A stretch of 64,000 bases of DNA, taken from assembly GCF_016802865.1 (NCBI RefSeq), contig NZ_JAEVHM010000002.1:62001-126000 (forward strand), read 5' to 3'. The notes under the pieces were generated by a model. The model saw only the letters and a list, made by a program, of their open reading frames with translations, was not told the origin of the DNA and did not search any database. How positions within the stretch are numbered: the first letter of the stretch is position 1; each line of letters starts with the position of its first letter. Below are positions 53,717 to 63,121 of this stretch, piece by piece. Source of the DNA: Micromonospora parastrephiae (GTDB lineage: Bacteria > Actinomycetota > Actinomycetes > Mycobacteriales > Micromonosporaceae). Made by a program: the position numbers and the translations under genes.

Positions 53717-54493
53717 TCAGCCGCGCGTGGTGATGCCGCCGTCGACGGGGATGACCGCGCCGGTGAGGTATGCGCCGGCGCGCGACGAGAGGTAGATGGC
53801 CGTGCCGGCCATGTCCTCGGGGCGGCCGATGCGGCCCAGCGGCACCTGCTGCTCGATGCTGGCGCGGCTCGCCGGGTCGTTCAGTGCGAACGCCATCATC
53901 TTGCTCTCGAACGGGCCGGGCGCGATGGCGTTGACGGTGATCTGTTCCCCGGCCAGTTGATGGGCGAGGCCGCGGGTGAGCATGTGCACGGCCGCCTTGG
54001 TGGCCGAGTACGCGTACACCTCCATCCACGGCACCCGGATGCCGTCGATCGACCCGATGTTGATCACTCGGGCCGGGTCGTCGGCGCTGGCGGCGGCGCG
54101 CAGCGCCGGCAGCAGCGCCGTGGTCAGCCGGAAGACGGCCTTGACGTTGACCGCCCAGAGCTTGTCGAACGCGGACTCCGGGTACTCCTCCAGCGGCGCA
54201 CCCCAGGTGGCGCCGGCGTTGTTGACCAACACGTCGAGGCGGCCGAAGCGGTCCCGCACGGCGGCGGCCAGCGCCTCGGCGCCGGCGTCGTCGCTCAGGT
54301 CGGCGGGGATGGCCTCGCAGCGGCCCTCGGCGGACAGTTCCTTGGCGACCGCCTCGCAGACGTCCGCCTTGCGGGACGAGATGATCACGTGAGCTCCGGC
54401 CCGGACGAAGCCCTGGGCGATCATCAGACCGATCCCCCGCGAGCCGCCGGTGACCAGAACCGTCTTACCTTCGACCGAGAACAGCTGCGTCAT
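53717..54493 (-). CDS. SDR family oxidoreductase
   Basis: 258 aa from ATG 54493 (54499 is an alternative). TGGSRGIG cofactor loop, NNAG, catalytic Ser in NIGSIDG and YSATK (Tyr/Lys). Ends with DGGITTRG. Classical NAD(P)H-dependent reductase like FabG2-type or gluconate/acetoin dehydrogenases. Substrate unknown. Confidence 0.92.
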   Translation of the reverse strand: MTQLFSVEGKTVLVTGGSRGIGLMIAQGFVRAGAHVIISSRKADVCEAVAKELSAEGRCEAIPADLSDDAGAEALAAAVRDRFGRLDVLVNNAGATWGAPLEEYPESAFDKLWAVNVKAVFRLTTALLPALRAAASADDPARVINIGSIDGIRVPWMEVYAYSATKAAVHMLTRGLAHQLAGEQITVNAIAPGPFESKMMAFALNDPASRASIEQQVPLGRIGRPEDMAGTAIYLSSRAGAYLTGAVIPVDGGITTRG

Positions 54494-54692
54494 GCCCATC
54501 CCATCGCGAGTCGGCGGGGTGTCCGCCGGTCGGGCGGCCGGCGGGGCCGGCGGACCGCGGACCGAACGGCGCTACCGCCGGGTAACGTAGCCCGGTCGCC
54601 GGGATCGGGACAAGCCCGCGGTGCCGCATCCGGGCGACGCCGCACGCCGGCCGGGATGCGGTGACCTGCGGTTCGGGCTACCGTCGCAGGCG

Positions 54693-55685
54693 ATGGTCTC
54701 CACCGATTCCTCCCCCGCGCCATCCATCGGAACGGCGTCACCCGTACCCGACGAAATCGCCACGTTCGCGTTGGCCGACCTGGCCCGTGACCGGGGCTGG
54801 CGGCGGCCGGTGCTCGTCGAACGGGAGTTGCTGATCCTCACCACCCGGGGGCACGGCGACGCCGAGCTGGATTTCCACCTGCTGCCGTGCCGACCCGGCA
54901 CGCTGCTGCGGGTCCGCGCCGGTCAGGTGCTGCGCTGCCCCGGGCCGCAGTTCGACGGCACCGTGGTCGGCTGGGACTCCGAGGCGCTGCGCGGGTTCGA
55001 CGTCGACCCGGACGCCCCGGCGGCCTGGCGGCAGTTGGCCGGCGAGGACGAGGACGCGGTGATCACCGAGGTCAGCCAGTTGGCGGTGGACTGTCAGCGG
55101 CACGCCGACAGCCCGGCCGGCCGCGCCCTGCTCCGCCACCAGCTCGCCGTGCTGCTGCTGCGGCTCACCCTGCCCGACGCCGACCACGCACCGCCCCGGC
55201 CCGAGGTGGAGACGTTCCACCGGTTCCGCCGCGAGGTGGAGCACGTCTACCAGCTCACCCGGCGGGTGGAGGACTACGCCGCCGCGCTCGGCTGCTCGGT
55301 GCGGACCCTGACCCGGGCCTGCCTGGCCGTCACCGGCAACAGTGCCAAGCAGGTCATCGACGAGCGGGTCGCGTTGCAGGCCGCCCGCCTGCTCGCCGCG
55401 ACGGACCAGCCGATCGCCCAGATCGGCCGGCACCTGGGGTTCTCCGAGCCCACCAACTTCGGCCGCTTCTTCACCCGGGAGGTCGGGACCAGCCCCGGCT
55501 CGTTCCGCGCCGCGCGGGAGCAGCCGCCCACCGGCCGGGTGGTGCGCCCCCGGCCACCGGCCGAGGGCGCCGGCGTCAACGGGGGCCGGTTCCGCGTCGG
55601 CGGCACCGGCGAACCGGCCAACGGCGGCCACGGCACCCGTACCGGGTCGCCCACCGGCCCGACCGGCGGCACTGGCCGGGCATGA
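54693..55685 (+). CDS. AraC-family transcriptional regulator
   Basis: 330 aa from ATG 54693. N-terminal cupin-like domain (LLILTTRGHGDAELDFHLLP) and C-terminal AraC HTH pair (YAAALGCSVRTLTRACLAVT, PIAQIGRHLGFSEPTNFGRF, FTREVGTSPGSFR). A long Gly/Pro/Thr tail follows the HTH. Divergent from the SDR gene. Confidence 0.92.
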   Translation: MVSTDSSPAPSIGTASPVPDEIATFALADLARDRGWRRPVLVERELLILTTRGHGDAELDFHLLPCRPGTLLRVRAGQVLRCPGPQFDGTVVGWDSEALRGFDVDPDAPAAWRQLAGEDEDAVITEVSQLAVDCQRHADSPAGRALLRHQLAVLLLRLTLPDADHAPPRPEVETFHRFRREVEHVYQLTRRVEDYAAALGCSVRTLTRACLAVTGNSAKQVIDERVALQAARLLAATDQPIAQIGRHLGFSEPTNFGRFFTREVGTSPGSFRAAREQPPTGRVVRPRPPAEGAGVNGGRFRVGGTGEPANGGHGTRTGSPTGPTGGTGRA

Positions 55686-55692
55686 TGGCAAG

Positions 55693-56148
55693 GTGCAGAT
55701 CTCCGCGCGCGGCGACTACGCGGTACGGGCGGCGCTGAGCCTCGCCACCGCGTACCCCTCGCTGCTGTCCACCCAGGCCATCGCCGCCGAGCAGGACATG
55801 CCCCGCAAGTTCCTGGAGGCCGTCCTGGCGGATCTGCGTCGCGCCGGCATCGTCCGCGCCCAGCGCGGCGCCGAGGGCGGCTACACCCTGGCACGTCCGC
55901 CGCGCGAGGTCACCGTCGGCGCGGTGCTGCGCGCCGTGGAGGGCCCCCTGGCGGGGGTACGCGGACTGCGCCCGGAGGAGACCCGGTACGAGGGGTCGGC
56001 GGAGAACCTGCCCGGCCTGTGGGTGGCGGTACGCGCCGCGGTGCGGCGGGTGGTCGACGAGGTGAGCCTCGCCGAGATCGTCAGCGGCCGGCTGCCCGCC
56101 CACGTCCGCAAGCTCACCGCCCTGCCCGACGCGTGGGAGCCCCGCTGA
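55693..56148 (+). CDS. Rrf2-family transcriptional regulator
   Basis: 151 aa from GTG 55693. ISARGDYAVRAALSLA, IAAEQDMPRKFLEAVLADLR and RGAEGGYTLARPP match Rrf2 regulators such as IscR, NsrR and CymR. No Cys triad is present, so no Fe-S cluster; this favours a CymR-like sensor. It lies next to a cysteine-attenuated operon read from the other strand. Confidence 0.9.
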   Translation: MQISARGDYAVRAALSLATAYPSLLSTQAIAAEQDMPRKFLEAVLADLRRAGIVRAQRGAEGGYTLARPPREVTVGAVLRAVEGPLAGVRGLRPEETRYEGSAENLPGLWVAVRAAVRRVVDEVSLAEIVSGRLPAHVRKLTALPDAWEPR

Positions 56149-56160
56149 CCGGGTCGCGCG

Positions 56161-56771
56161 TCACAGGGTCCACACCACCTCCTCGGTGTTGAGCCGGGGC
56201 AGCCGCTCCCGCCAGGCGTCCGGGCCGGGGTGGCCCACGTTCATCAGCAGCAGCGCCTCGTGCCGCCCGTCCGGGAAGAACTCGCGTGTCACCCCGGCGG
56301 CGTCGAACCCGGCCATCGGGCCGGCGGCCAGCCCGGCCGCGCGTACGCCCACCAGCAGGTAGCCGATCTGCAGGGTCGCGCTGAACCGGGCCTGCTCGGC
56401 GCGTGCCACCCGGTCGGTCAGCCAGTCCCGGGCCCGCGGGCGGTGCGGGTACAGCTCGGGCAGCCGCTCGTGGAAGTCGACGTCGGCGGCGAGCACGGCC
56501 ACCAGCGGCGCGGCGGCGGTCTTCGCCCGGTTGCTCGACGAGAGGTACGGCAGCAGCCGGGTCCGGGCCGCCGCCGAGCGGAGCAGCAGCACCCGCAGTG
56601 GCTGGCCGTTGTACGCCGTCGGCCCGTGCCGGATCAGGTCGTGGATCGCCGCGACCTGCGCGTCGGTGACCGGCTCGTCGGTGAACGTGTCGGCCGTACG
56701 GGCGCCCGGAACAGCAGGTCCTGGGCGGCCCGGTCCAGCGCGAGCAGGTCGGGCGTGGCGGGTGCGCTCAC
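56161..56771 (-). pseudogene. Nitroreductase-family protein (malonic semialdehyde reductase-like), one apparent frameshift
   Basis: GTG 56771 (overlapping the flavin reductase stop, GTGA) begins SAPATPDLLALDRAAQDLLF. Near 56706 one base is missing and the frame continues ARTADTFTDEPVTDAQVAAI, HGPTAYNGQPLRVLLL and ERLPRLNTEEVVWTL. Joined, it is about 204 aa and matches RutE/HadB-type FMN nitroreductases. Length is one short of a multiple of three. Confidence 0.85.
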
Positions 56772-57337
56772 GCCGACACCGGCGGGACGGCGGTCGTGTA
56801 GCCGCCCCGGTGGTGCACCAGCGGCGCGCCGTCACCGCCGTCGCCGAGCGCCAACGGCTCGGCGATCACGAGTGTGTGGTCGCCGGCCGGGACCCGGTGC
56901 ACCACCCGGCAGAGCAGCCGGGCCAGCACCCCGCTCAGCAACGGCACCCCGAACGGCCCCGGTGTCCAGTCGGGGTAGGCGGCAAAGCGGTCGATGCCGC
57001 TGGTGGCGAAGATTGTTGCCGCGTCCCGCTGCCCCTCGGCCAGCAGATGCACCGCGACGTGCTCGGCGCGGGCCAGCACCGGCCAGCTCGACGACGCCGT
57101 GCCGAGGCAGAACGAGACCAGCGGCGGGTCCAGCGACACCGAGGTGAACGACGTGGCGGTGAACCCGGCCCGGATCGGTACGCCGATCCCGCCCAGGCAG
57201 GCCGGGTCGCTGGCCCGGGCCACGGCGGTGACCACGGTGACGCTGGTGGCCTGCCGGCGCAGCAGCGCGCGGAACAGGTCCCGTTCCACCGGCCGCAGCT
57301 CGACGGCGTCCGTCGTCGGACGCTCCACGGTGGTCAC
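56768..57337 (-). CDS. Flavin reductase domain protein
   Basis: 189 aa from GTG 57337 (overlaps upstream stop, GTGA). FRALLRRQATSVTVVTAVAR, GFTATSFTSVSLDPPLVSFC and HVAVHLLAEGQRD are typical of HpaC/SsuE-like flavin reductases. Supplies reduced FMN to a monooxygenase; coupled to the nitroreductase. Confidence 0.93.
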   Translation of the reverse strand: MTTVERPTTDAVELRPVERDLFRALLRRQATSVTVVTAVARASDPACLGGIGVPIRAGFTATSFTSVSLDPPLVSFCLGTASSSWPVLARAEHVAVHLLAEGQRDAATIFATSGIDRFAAYPDWTPGPFGVPLLSGVLARLLCRVVHRVPAGDHTLVIAEPLALGDGGDGAPLVHHRGGYTTAVPPVSA

Positions 57338-57501
57338 GCCGGCACCAGGGTCGACGCGGCGTACGCGCTGGCCGGTCGGGGCAGGCCGTGGTGCTCGCGC
57401 AGCGGCGCGTTGGCGGCGGCGAGTTTGACGATCGCGCCGTTGAACGCGCCACCGACGTCACTCTGCCCGGTGGCGGTGGCCTGGATGTCCTGCGGGCTCA
57501 A
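57334..57501 (-). CDS. Small protein downstream of the Cys leader peptide
   Basis: 55 aa from TTG 57501, overlapping the leader stop (TTGA). Reads SPQDIQATATGQSDVGGAFN and ends AYAASTLVPA. Possibly the tail of a larger sulfur-related enzyme whose body has been lost; family not recognised. Its stop overlaps the flavin reductase start. Confidence 0.4.
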   Translation of the reverse strand: MSPQDIQATATGQSDVGGAFNGAIVKLAAANAPLREHHGLPRPASAYAASTLVPA

Positions 57502-57575
57502 CAGAGCGCGCTCGCGTGCCGGACCAGGTCGACGTGCACGCAAGCGGTGAGGAGGAGCTCGTCCCGCTGCGACAT
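57498..57575 (-). CDS. Cysteine-responsive leader peptide
   Basis: 25 aa, MSQRDELLLTACVHVDLVRH then ASALC, ending at TGA. It fits the actinobacterial putative leader peptide pattern (xRxHVDLxRxxSAxC with terminal Cys) found upstream of sulfur-assimilation genes, where ribosome stalling at Cys codons controls the operon. Here it precedes the flavin reductase/nitroreductase operon. Confidence 0.7.
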   Translation of the reverse strand: MSQRDELLLTACVHVDLVRHASALC

Positions 57576-57825
57576 GACCTCATGCTGCCGGCGGTGGGAT
57601 CGACCGGTCAACGGTCTTCCAGAAGGTGAGACTTGTATCGCTGCCGATGTTACGAAGCACCCTCAGCAGCGTTTACCGCCGCGCAACACCTATCAGTTGG
57701 ATAGAGATTGCGGCACCGCACGGGGTGACCGTCCAACCGGGACGGCGAGGGGGTTTCGGAATTCTCCGGTTCGGGCATGTTCGATCTCGACACGGCAGGG
57801 AACTGGTGACGAGGGGAGTCCTCCG

Positions 57826-58005
57826 ATGGGCCTCATGTTTCGCAAGCGCAAGAAGATCGGTCCGATCATCCTGAACTTCACCGAGAACGGCTTCTCCTCG
57901 TGGAGCATCAAGATCGGGCGCTGGTCCTGGAACTCGAAGGCCAGGGCGCACCGGGTCGACCTGCCGGGTCCGCTGTCCTGGAAGCAGGACAAGTCCCGGT
58001 CGTAG
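57826..58005 (+). CDS. DUF4236-like small protein
   Basis: 59 aa from ATG 57826 (GGGGAG upstream). MGLMFRKRKKIGPIILNFTE, GFSSWSIKIGRWSWNSKARA then DLPGPLSWKQ: the RKRKK..GP start and GxxSxSxKxGxxSxN core resemble DUF4236. Function unknown. Confidence 0.7.
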   Translation: MGLMFRKRKKIGPIILNFTENGFSSWSIKIGRWSWNSKARAHRVDLPGPLSWKQDKSRS

Positions 58006-58072
58006 CGTCCCGGGGGTCGAGCGGGGTGCCGGTGATTCACCGGCACCCCGCTCGGCGTCTGTCGTGGGATGC

Positions 58073-58957
58073 TCAGCGCGCCAGCGTGATGATCTCGTCG
58101 CCGGCCAGCCTGCCGGCCTCGCGGTCGCGCCGCACCTCACCCGCGTCGAGCAGGTCGGCGAGCGCCCGGTTGGCGTCGGCGGCACGGTAGACGGTCGCGG
58201 TGAGGGTGTGCCGGCGCAGCTCGGTGACCGGCCGCGACCCGCCCTCTCGCAGCTCGGCCAGCAGCTCGCGGATCAGTGGTTCGAGGTCGGGATCGCCGGC
58301 CACGTCGACAGTCGCGCCCATCGGGTCGGCCGGGTCGCGGTAGTGCACGTCGAGATCCGCGCCGATTACCCAGAGCGCGTCGCGGACCGCCTCCAGGCTC
58401 CGGTCCGAGCGGCTGCCGAACGCGATCACACCGGCAGCCTCGCCGTCCGGCAACACCGGCGCCACCTCGGCGACCAGGGGGAAGCCGGCGGAGACGAGCG
58501 CGTCGCGGGCGCTGCCGCCGGTGTGCAGCAGCAGCTCTCCGGTGCGGCCGTTGGTCGCGGCGGTGAGCAGCTTCGGGGTCACCGCGCCGGGCAGGTCCAC
58601 GAAGGAGAACAGTGGGGCGCCGGCCGCCCCGGCGGCCTTCACCGCGACCGGAAGCCGGTAAGGGTCACCGGGCAGCAGGTGCACGGTGACCTCGGCGGGC
58701 AGCTCCGCCTCGATCGAGCCGAGTCGGGCCGGCAGGTCGGCGGCGTTGTCGTCCAGCACCAGCACCGTCACCTGCCGGCCGCGCAGCTGGTCGGCGTGCG
58801 CGGCAACCAGCCGCAGCGCGGCCTCCGCGCTGCCCGCGCCCGTACCCGCGAGTGCGACGGTGGCTCGCCGGGAGCGGTGCAGGGCCGCGGGCAGCCAGGT
58901 CGTCAACTGGCGGACCAGCAGCTCGCGGAGGAAATCGGTGGTCCGGTCGGTCGGCAT
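58073..58957 (-). CDS. Hypothetical soluble protein
   Basis: 294 aa from ATG 58957. VALAGTGAGSAEAALRLVAA and VTVLVLDDNAADLP look like a Rossmann-type half; the C-terminal RPVTELRRHTLTATVYR and ANRALADLLDAGEVRRDREA resemble a winged helix. No family assigned. Confidence 0.8.
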   Translation of the reverse strand: MPTDRTTDFLRELLVRQLTTWLPAALHRSRRATVALAGTGAGSAEAALRLVAAHADQLRGRQVTVLVLDDNAADLPARLGSIEAELPAEVTVHLLPGDPYRLPVAVKAAGAAGAPLFSFVDLPGAVTPKLLTAATNGRTGELLLHTGGSARDALVSAGFPLVAEVAPVLPDGEAAGVIAFGSRSDRSLEAVRDALWVIGADLDVHYRDPADPMGATVDVAGDPDLEPLIRELLAELREGGSRPVTELRRHTLTATVYRAADANRALADLLDAGEVRRDREAGRLAGDEIITLAR

Positions 58958-58981
58958 CGGTCCGTTCTACCGCATGCCCGC

Positions 58982-59503
58982 TCAGGCCGGGACGGAGATC
59001 CCCACCCCGCCGCGCGTCTGCCCGCCGTAGCGCCGCCGCTCGGCGTCCAGGTCGAGCCGGCCGATCTGCTTACGGGCGGCCAGCGCGGCGTCGTCGAGCA
59101 GGTCGGCCGGGATCAGCCAGACCACCTCGAACTCCAGGCCGTCCGGATCCTGCCCGTAGAGGCTCTTGGTGGTGCCGTGGTCGGAGGTGCCCACCAGCGC
59201 GCCCGCCGCGACGAGCCGCTCGGCGGTGGCGGCCAACTCGTCGAGGGTGTCGACCTCCCAGGCCAGGTGGTACAGGCCGACGGTGGCCCGTCCGGCGGTC
59301 GACCGCCCGGCGTTGGCACCGACCTCGAACAGGCCGAGGTCGTGGTCGTTGGTGGAGTCGGGGGCCTGGAGGAAGGTGGCGCCCCGGAAGCCGTCCGGGG
59401 TCATCGCCACCGGGCGGAAGCCCAGCACGTCCCGGTAGAAGGCGACGCTGCGGGCCAGGTCGCTGACGTAGAGGACCGCGTGGTTGAGCCGGTGGATACC
59501 CAT
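58982..59503 (-). CDS. VOC family protein (catechol 2,3-dioxygenase-like)
   Basis: 173 aa from ATG 59503. LNHAVLYVSDLARSVAFYRD (His metal ligand), LYHLAWEVDTLDEL (second His) and DPDGLEFEVVW (Glu) form the usual VOC metal set. Divergent from MarR with 58 bp between, so a likely target. Confidence 0.92.
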   Translation of the reverse strand: MGIHRLNHAVLYVSDLARSVAFYRDVLGFRPVAMTPDGFRGATFLQAPDSTNDHDLGLFEVGANAGRSTAGRATVGLYHLAWEVDTLDELAATAERLVAAGALVGTSDHGTTKSLYGQDPDGLEFEVVWLIPADLLDDAALAARKQIGRLDLDAERRRYGGQTRGGVGISVPA

Positions 59504-59526
59504 GGCCCCAGGGTAACGCCGTTTAG

Positions 59527-59538
59527 TTGAGCCTTCAA
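59527..59538. promoter_or_regulatory. Probable MarR operator
   Basis: TTGA-GCCT-TCAA inside TAGTTGAGCCTTCAATC, in the divergent VOC/MarR gap. Confidence 0.5.
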
Positions 59539-59561
59539 TCATCGCGGGTATGATGGTCGTC

Positions 59562-60014
59562 ATGACCCGCTGGTTGAACCCCGACGAGCAGCGCACCTGG
59601 CGGGCGTTCCTCACCGCCTCCCGGGCGCTGATGGACACGCTCGACCGTGAGCTGCAACGCGACGCCGGCATGCCGCACGCCTACTACGAGATCCTCGTCC
59701 GGCTCTCCGAAGCCCCCGGACGTCAACTACGGATGAGCGACCTGGCCGAGGCGGCGGGCTCGTCGCGCAGCCGGCTCTCGCACGCGGTCGCCCGGCTCGA
59801 GACCGCCGGCTGGGTGCGTCGTGAGGAGTGCCCCACCGACCGGCGTGGGCAGGTCGCGGTGCTCACCGACGACGGTTTCGCCACCCTCGCCGCCGCGGCA
59901 CCCGGCCACGTCGAGGGGGTACGCCGGCACCTGTTCGACGCGTTGAGCCCGGCTCAGATCGACCAACTGCGGGGGATCAGCGAGACGTTGGCCGAGCACC
60001 TGACCGGATCCTGA
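59562..60014 (+). CDS. MarR-family transcriptional regulator
   Basis: 150 aa from ATG 59562. Winged helix SDLAEAAGSSRSRLSHAVAR, LETAGWVRREECPTDRRGQV. Probably represses itself and the VOC gene. Confidence 0.93.
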   Translation: MTRWLNPDEQRTWRAFLTASRALMDTLDRELQRDAGMPHAYYEILVRLSEAPGRQLRMSDLAEAAGSSRSRLSHAVARLETAGWVRREECPTDRRGQVAVLTDDGFATLAAAAPGHVEGVRRHLFDALSPAQIDQLRGISETLAEHLTGS

Positions 60015-60071
60015 CCGTTCGACACCGCCGTGGGTCTTGTACTTACCGTCGTCGGATGAGCACGATGGGGC

Positions 60072-61641
60072 GTGCCCTCCGGCTTCGGCGAACTGACTGA
60101 TCAGGCGCACCACCTCGTGTCCTCCGGTGATCTGGCGGGCGCGCAGCGGCTGCTCTCCGACGCGCTCACCGACGCCGACCCCCGCCCGGCCAACGCCACC
60201 CCCGAGTTGGCCGAGGCCGCCAGCCTCCAGGCGCGGGTCCTGGTCGCCCTCGGTGAACCACACTCCGCGCGTGGCTGGGCCGCCTTCGCGTACGCGGCCA
60301 CCACCCGGTTGCACGGTCGCTCCGACCCGCGCACGGTGGCCGCCGCGGCGACCCTGGCCGCGGTGCTGCACCGGGTCGGCAGCCACTCCCGAGCCGCCCG
60401 GCTCTACCAGGAAGTCATCATCGAGCTGACCGCACAGGACGGCCCCGAGTCGCTGCGGGTGCTCGCCGCGCACGCCGATCTGGCGACCGTCGAGTACGCC
60501 CGCGGCCAGTGCACGGTGGCCCGCGACCGCCTTCAGGACGCCTGGGAGCTGCACCGCGAGGTGTACGGCGACGGGCATCCCAGCGGCATCAAGATGCTGG
60601 CCCGGCTCGGCGCGATGCAGCGCGACTGTGGGCAGTTCGCCGAGGCCCACGACAATCTGGCCCTGGCCCGCGAGCTGTGCCGACAGCACCTGGCGGCCGA
60701 CGACCCGTTGGCGGTGCAGGTCGCGGCGCTGGCGCGGGCGGCGGCGAGCCCCGATCACGTCTGCACCGACGAGCCGCCGACGCCCGGGACACCCCGACGG
60801 TGCCGGCCGCCCGCGTCCCACCCCTCGACGACGGGCCGGTCGAGTCCGGCTACCACCCGCCACCGCCACCGCCGTACCAGGCCGGATCGACGACGGCCGG
60901 CGGGGCCGTGCCGAACCCCCGGGCACCGGCCGACGGACCCGGTGGGGGTGCCACCTGGCCACCCGATCCGGCCGAGGAGCCCACTCCCCACTCCACCGAG
61001 ACCCCGGTCCCCCCGTCGGTTGTCGGGCTGACCGGCGCGACGGAGGAGCGGTCCGGGGTGTACCGCCTGCACCGACCTGCCGGAGACCCGTACGCGCCAC
61101 TTGAGCCGTACACGCCGTCGCGGCTGCTGCCGGTGCCCGTGCATCGGGCCCCACCGTCGCCGCGCAACCGTCTGGTGCCGGTGCTGGTCGCCGGTGTGGT
61201 GGTGGTGCTGCTCGGCGCCGCCGCGGTGATCGCCGGGGTGGCGCGCGTCGACGGCGACGACGAGCCGGCCCCACCACCGGCCAGCGGCTCCCCCACCGCC
61301 GGCCCACCGGTGACCACCGCCCCGGGCGCCGCACCCACCTCGGCCGGGGCCGCGCCCGCCGCGGCCCCACCCGGCAGCCCACCCGCCGCGGTGACCCTGC
61401 GCGACACCCGGGACAGCATCACGCTGCGCTGGACCTACCCGCCGGCGGCGAGGGTCCGGTGGTCATCGCCGGCGGCCGGACCGGCCAGGAGCGCAACGTC
61501 TTCGCGACCCTTCCCGCCGGCACCACCAGCTACGTCATCTACGCGCTCAACCGCACCAACGACTACTGCTTCACGGTGGCCGTCGTCTGGTCCACCGACA
61601 CCGTGGCCAGCTCCGAGCAGGTCTGCACCCGCCGTCGCTGA
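60072..61641 (+). pseudogene. TPR-Pro-rich-TM-FN3 membrane protein, two apparent frameshifts
   Basis: GTG 60072 opens TPR repeats (GDLAGAQRLLSDALTDADPR, ARLYQEVIIELTAQDGPESL). Near 60780 the frame moves by one to a Pro-rich cytoplasmic linker and a membrane helix (VLVAGVVVVLLGAAAVIAGV). Near 61445 it moves again by one into a fibronectin type III end (VVIAGGRTGQERNVFATLPA, CFTVAVVWSTD). Both shifts equal single missing bases; the joined protein of about 520 aa is coherent. Role unknown, perhaps envelope sensing. Confidence 0.8.
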
Positions 61642-61651
61642 ACACCGATGG

Positions 61652-63121
61652 TCACGTGCCGGCGGCAGCAGACCCGTCGCCGTCCTCGACCGGCAACGCC
61701 GGCAGCAGAAGGCACACCCGCAGCCCCGCCCGCTGCCCGTCCGCGCCGGTCAGGGTGACGCTGCCGCCGGCGCGTCGCACCAACTCGCGCACGATGGCCA
61801 GGCCGAGACCCGCGCCGCCGTCGTCACGGGCCCGGCCGTCGTCGAGCCGCGTGAACCGGTCGAAGACCCGCTCCCGGTCGACCACCGGAATGCCCGGGCC
61901 GTCGTCGGTCACCGTCACCAGGTGGTACGCCCCGACGGGGGCAGCCACCCCGCCCGCGCGCCCCGCCGCCGTGACCGGCGGCGTCGCCTCGGCCGCGAGC
62001 AGGACGCTGCCGTGCGCGTGCCGGACCGCGTTGTCGACCAGGTTCGCCAGCACGCGGCGCAGCTCGTCGGCGTTCCCGAGCGTCCACAGCGGGCCGGTCG
62101 GCGGCGCCACGCGCACGGGCGGCGACGGATAGCGGGCGGCGACCTCGGTCAGCAGCCCGCCCAGCTCCACCGGGCCGCTGCCGCGCGCCTGCGGCGCCTC
62201 GTCCAGCCGGGCCAGCAGCAGCAGGTCGTCGACCAGGCGGCTCAGCCGTTCGGTGTCGGTGAGCAGGTTCGCGGTCACCGCCGTCCAGTCGGTCCGGTCG
62301 GCGAGCCGTTGGGCCACCTCCAGCTCGGTCCGGATGTTCGTCAGCGGGCTGCGCAACTCGTGCGCCGCGTCGGAGACGAACGCCCGCTGCCGGACCCGGG
62401 CGGACTCCAACCGGTCCAGCATGCCGTTGAGGGTGACCGCCAGCCGGTGGATCTCGTCGGCCGAGGCGGGCACCGGCAGTCGACCTGTTCCGGCGCGTCC
62501 GGTGATTTCCTCGGCGCCCCGGCGCAGCGCCTCCACGGGCCGCAGCGTCGCGCCCACCACCCGCCACGCAACCCCGGCAAGCACCGCCACCAGCAGCGGA
62601 AACGCCACCAGGAGGATGACCCGGACCACGTGTGTGCTGTGCCGCACGTCGGCCATCGAGCGGGCGACCAGCACGGTCAGCGGATCCGCGGTCGTACCGG
62701 CGGGCACCGTGACCACCCGGACCGGGCCGGCGAGCCCGACGCGCTCCGCCGGCACCTCCAGCCGCTGCCGACGGCCGGGGTCCAGTCGCTGCGGCCGGAC
62801 CATCGGCACCAGCCGGTCCGCGTCGATGGAGGCGGCCCGGATCCGCCCCTGCGCGTCGACGACCTGGACGCGGACCTGCCCGCCGGCCACCGGCAGCGGA
62901 TCGGGCAGCGCGTCCTCGGCGGCGAGCAGGGCGACCGCGTCGGCGGTCCGGAACGCCTCGGTGTCCACGGTGCGTTGCAGCACGAAGCCGAGCGCGCCGA
63001 GCAGCACCACCCCGCCGAGCGCCAACCCGACCGTGAGCCCGAACACCCCGATCGCCATGAGCCGCCCCCGCAGCCCCAGCACCGGCAGCCGGCCCTGCCA
63101 CGGCCGGCCGGCGCCGGTCAC
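61652..63121 (-). CDS. Two-component sensor histidine kinase
   Basis: 489 aa from GTG 63121, overlapping the response regulator stop (GTGA). Two membrane helices flank an extracellular domain (about 40-165). HAMP, then H-box SDAAHELRSPLTNIRTELEV, N-box LANLVDNAVRHAH, G1 DDGPGIP and G2 GAGLGLAIV. OmpR-paired class. Confidence 0.95.
   Translation of the reverse strand: MTGAGRPWQGRLPVLGLRGRLMAIGVFGLTVGLALGGVVLLGALGFVLQRTVDTEAFRTADAVALLAAEDALPDPLPVAGGQVRVQVVDAQGRIRAASIDADRLVPMVRPQRLDPGRRQRLEVPAERVGLAGPVRVVTVPAGTTADPLTVLVARSMADVRHSTHVVRVILLVAFPLLVAVLAGVAWRVVGATLRPVEALRRGAEEITGRAGTGRLPVPASADEIHRLAVTLNGMLDRLESARVRQRAFVSDAAHELRSPLTNIRTELEVAQRLADRTDWTAVTANLLTDTERLSRLVDDLLLLARLDEAPQARGSGPVELGGLLTEVAARYPSPPVRVAPPTGPLWTLGNADELRRVLANLVDNAVRHAHGSVLLAAEATPPVTAAGRAGGVAAPVGAYHLVTVTDDGPGIPVVDRERVFDRFTRLDDGRARDDGGAGLGLAIVRELVRRAGGSVTLTGADGQRAGLRVCLLLPALPVEDGDGSAAAGT

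Noticed and set aside
58064-59530. 488-codon plus-strand frame
   Set aside because: Antisense shadow of the hypothetical and VOC genes.
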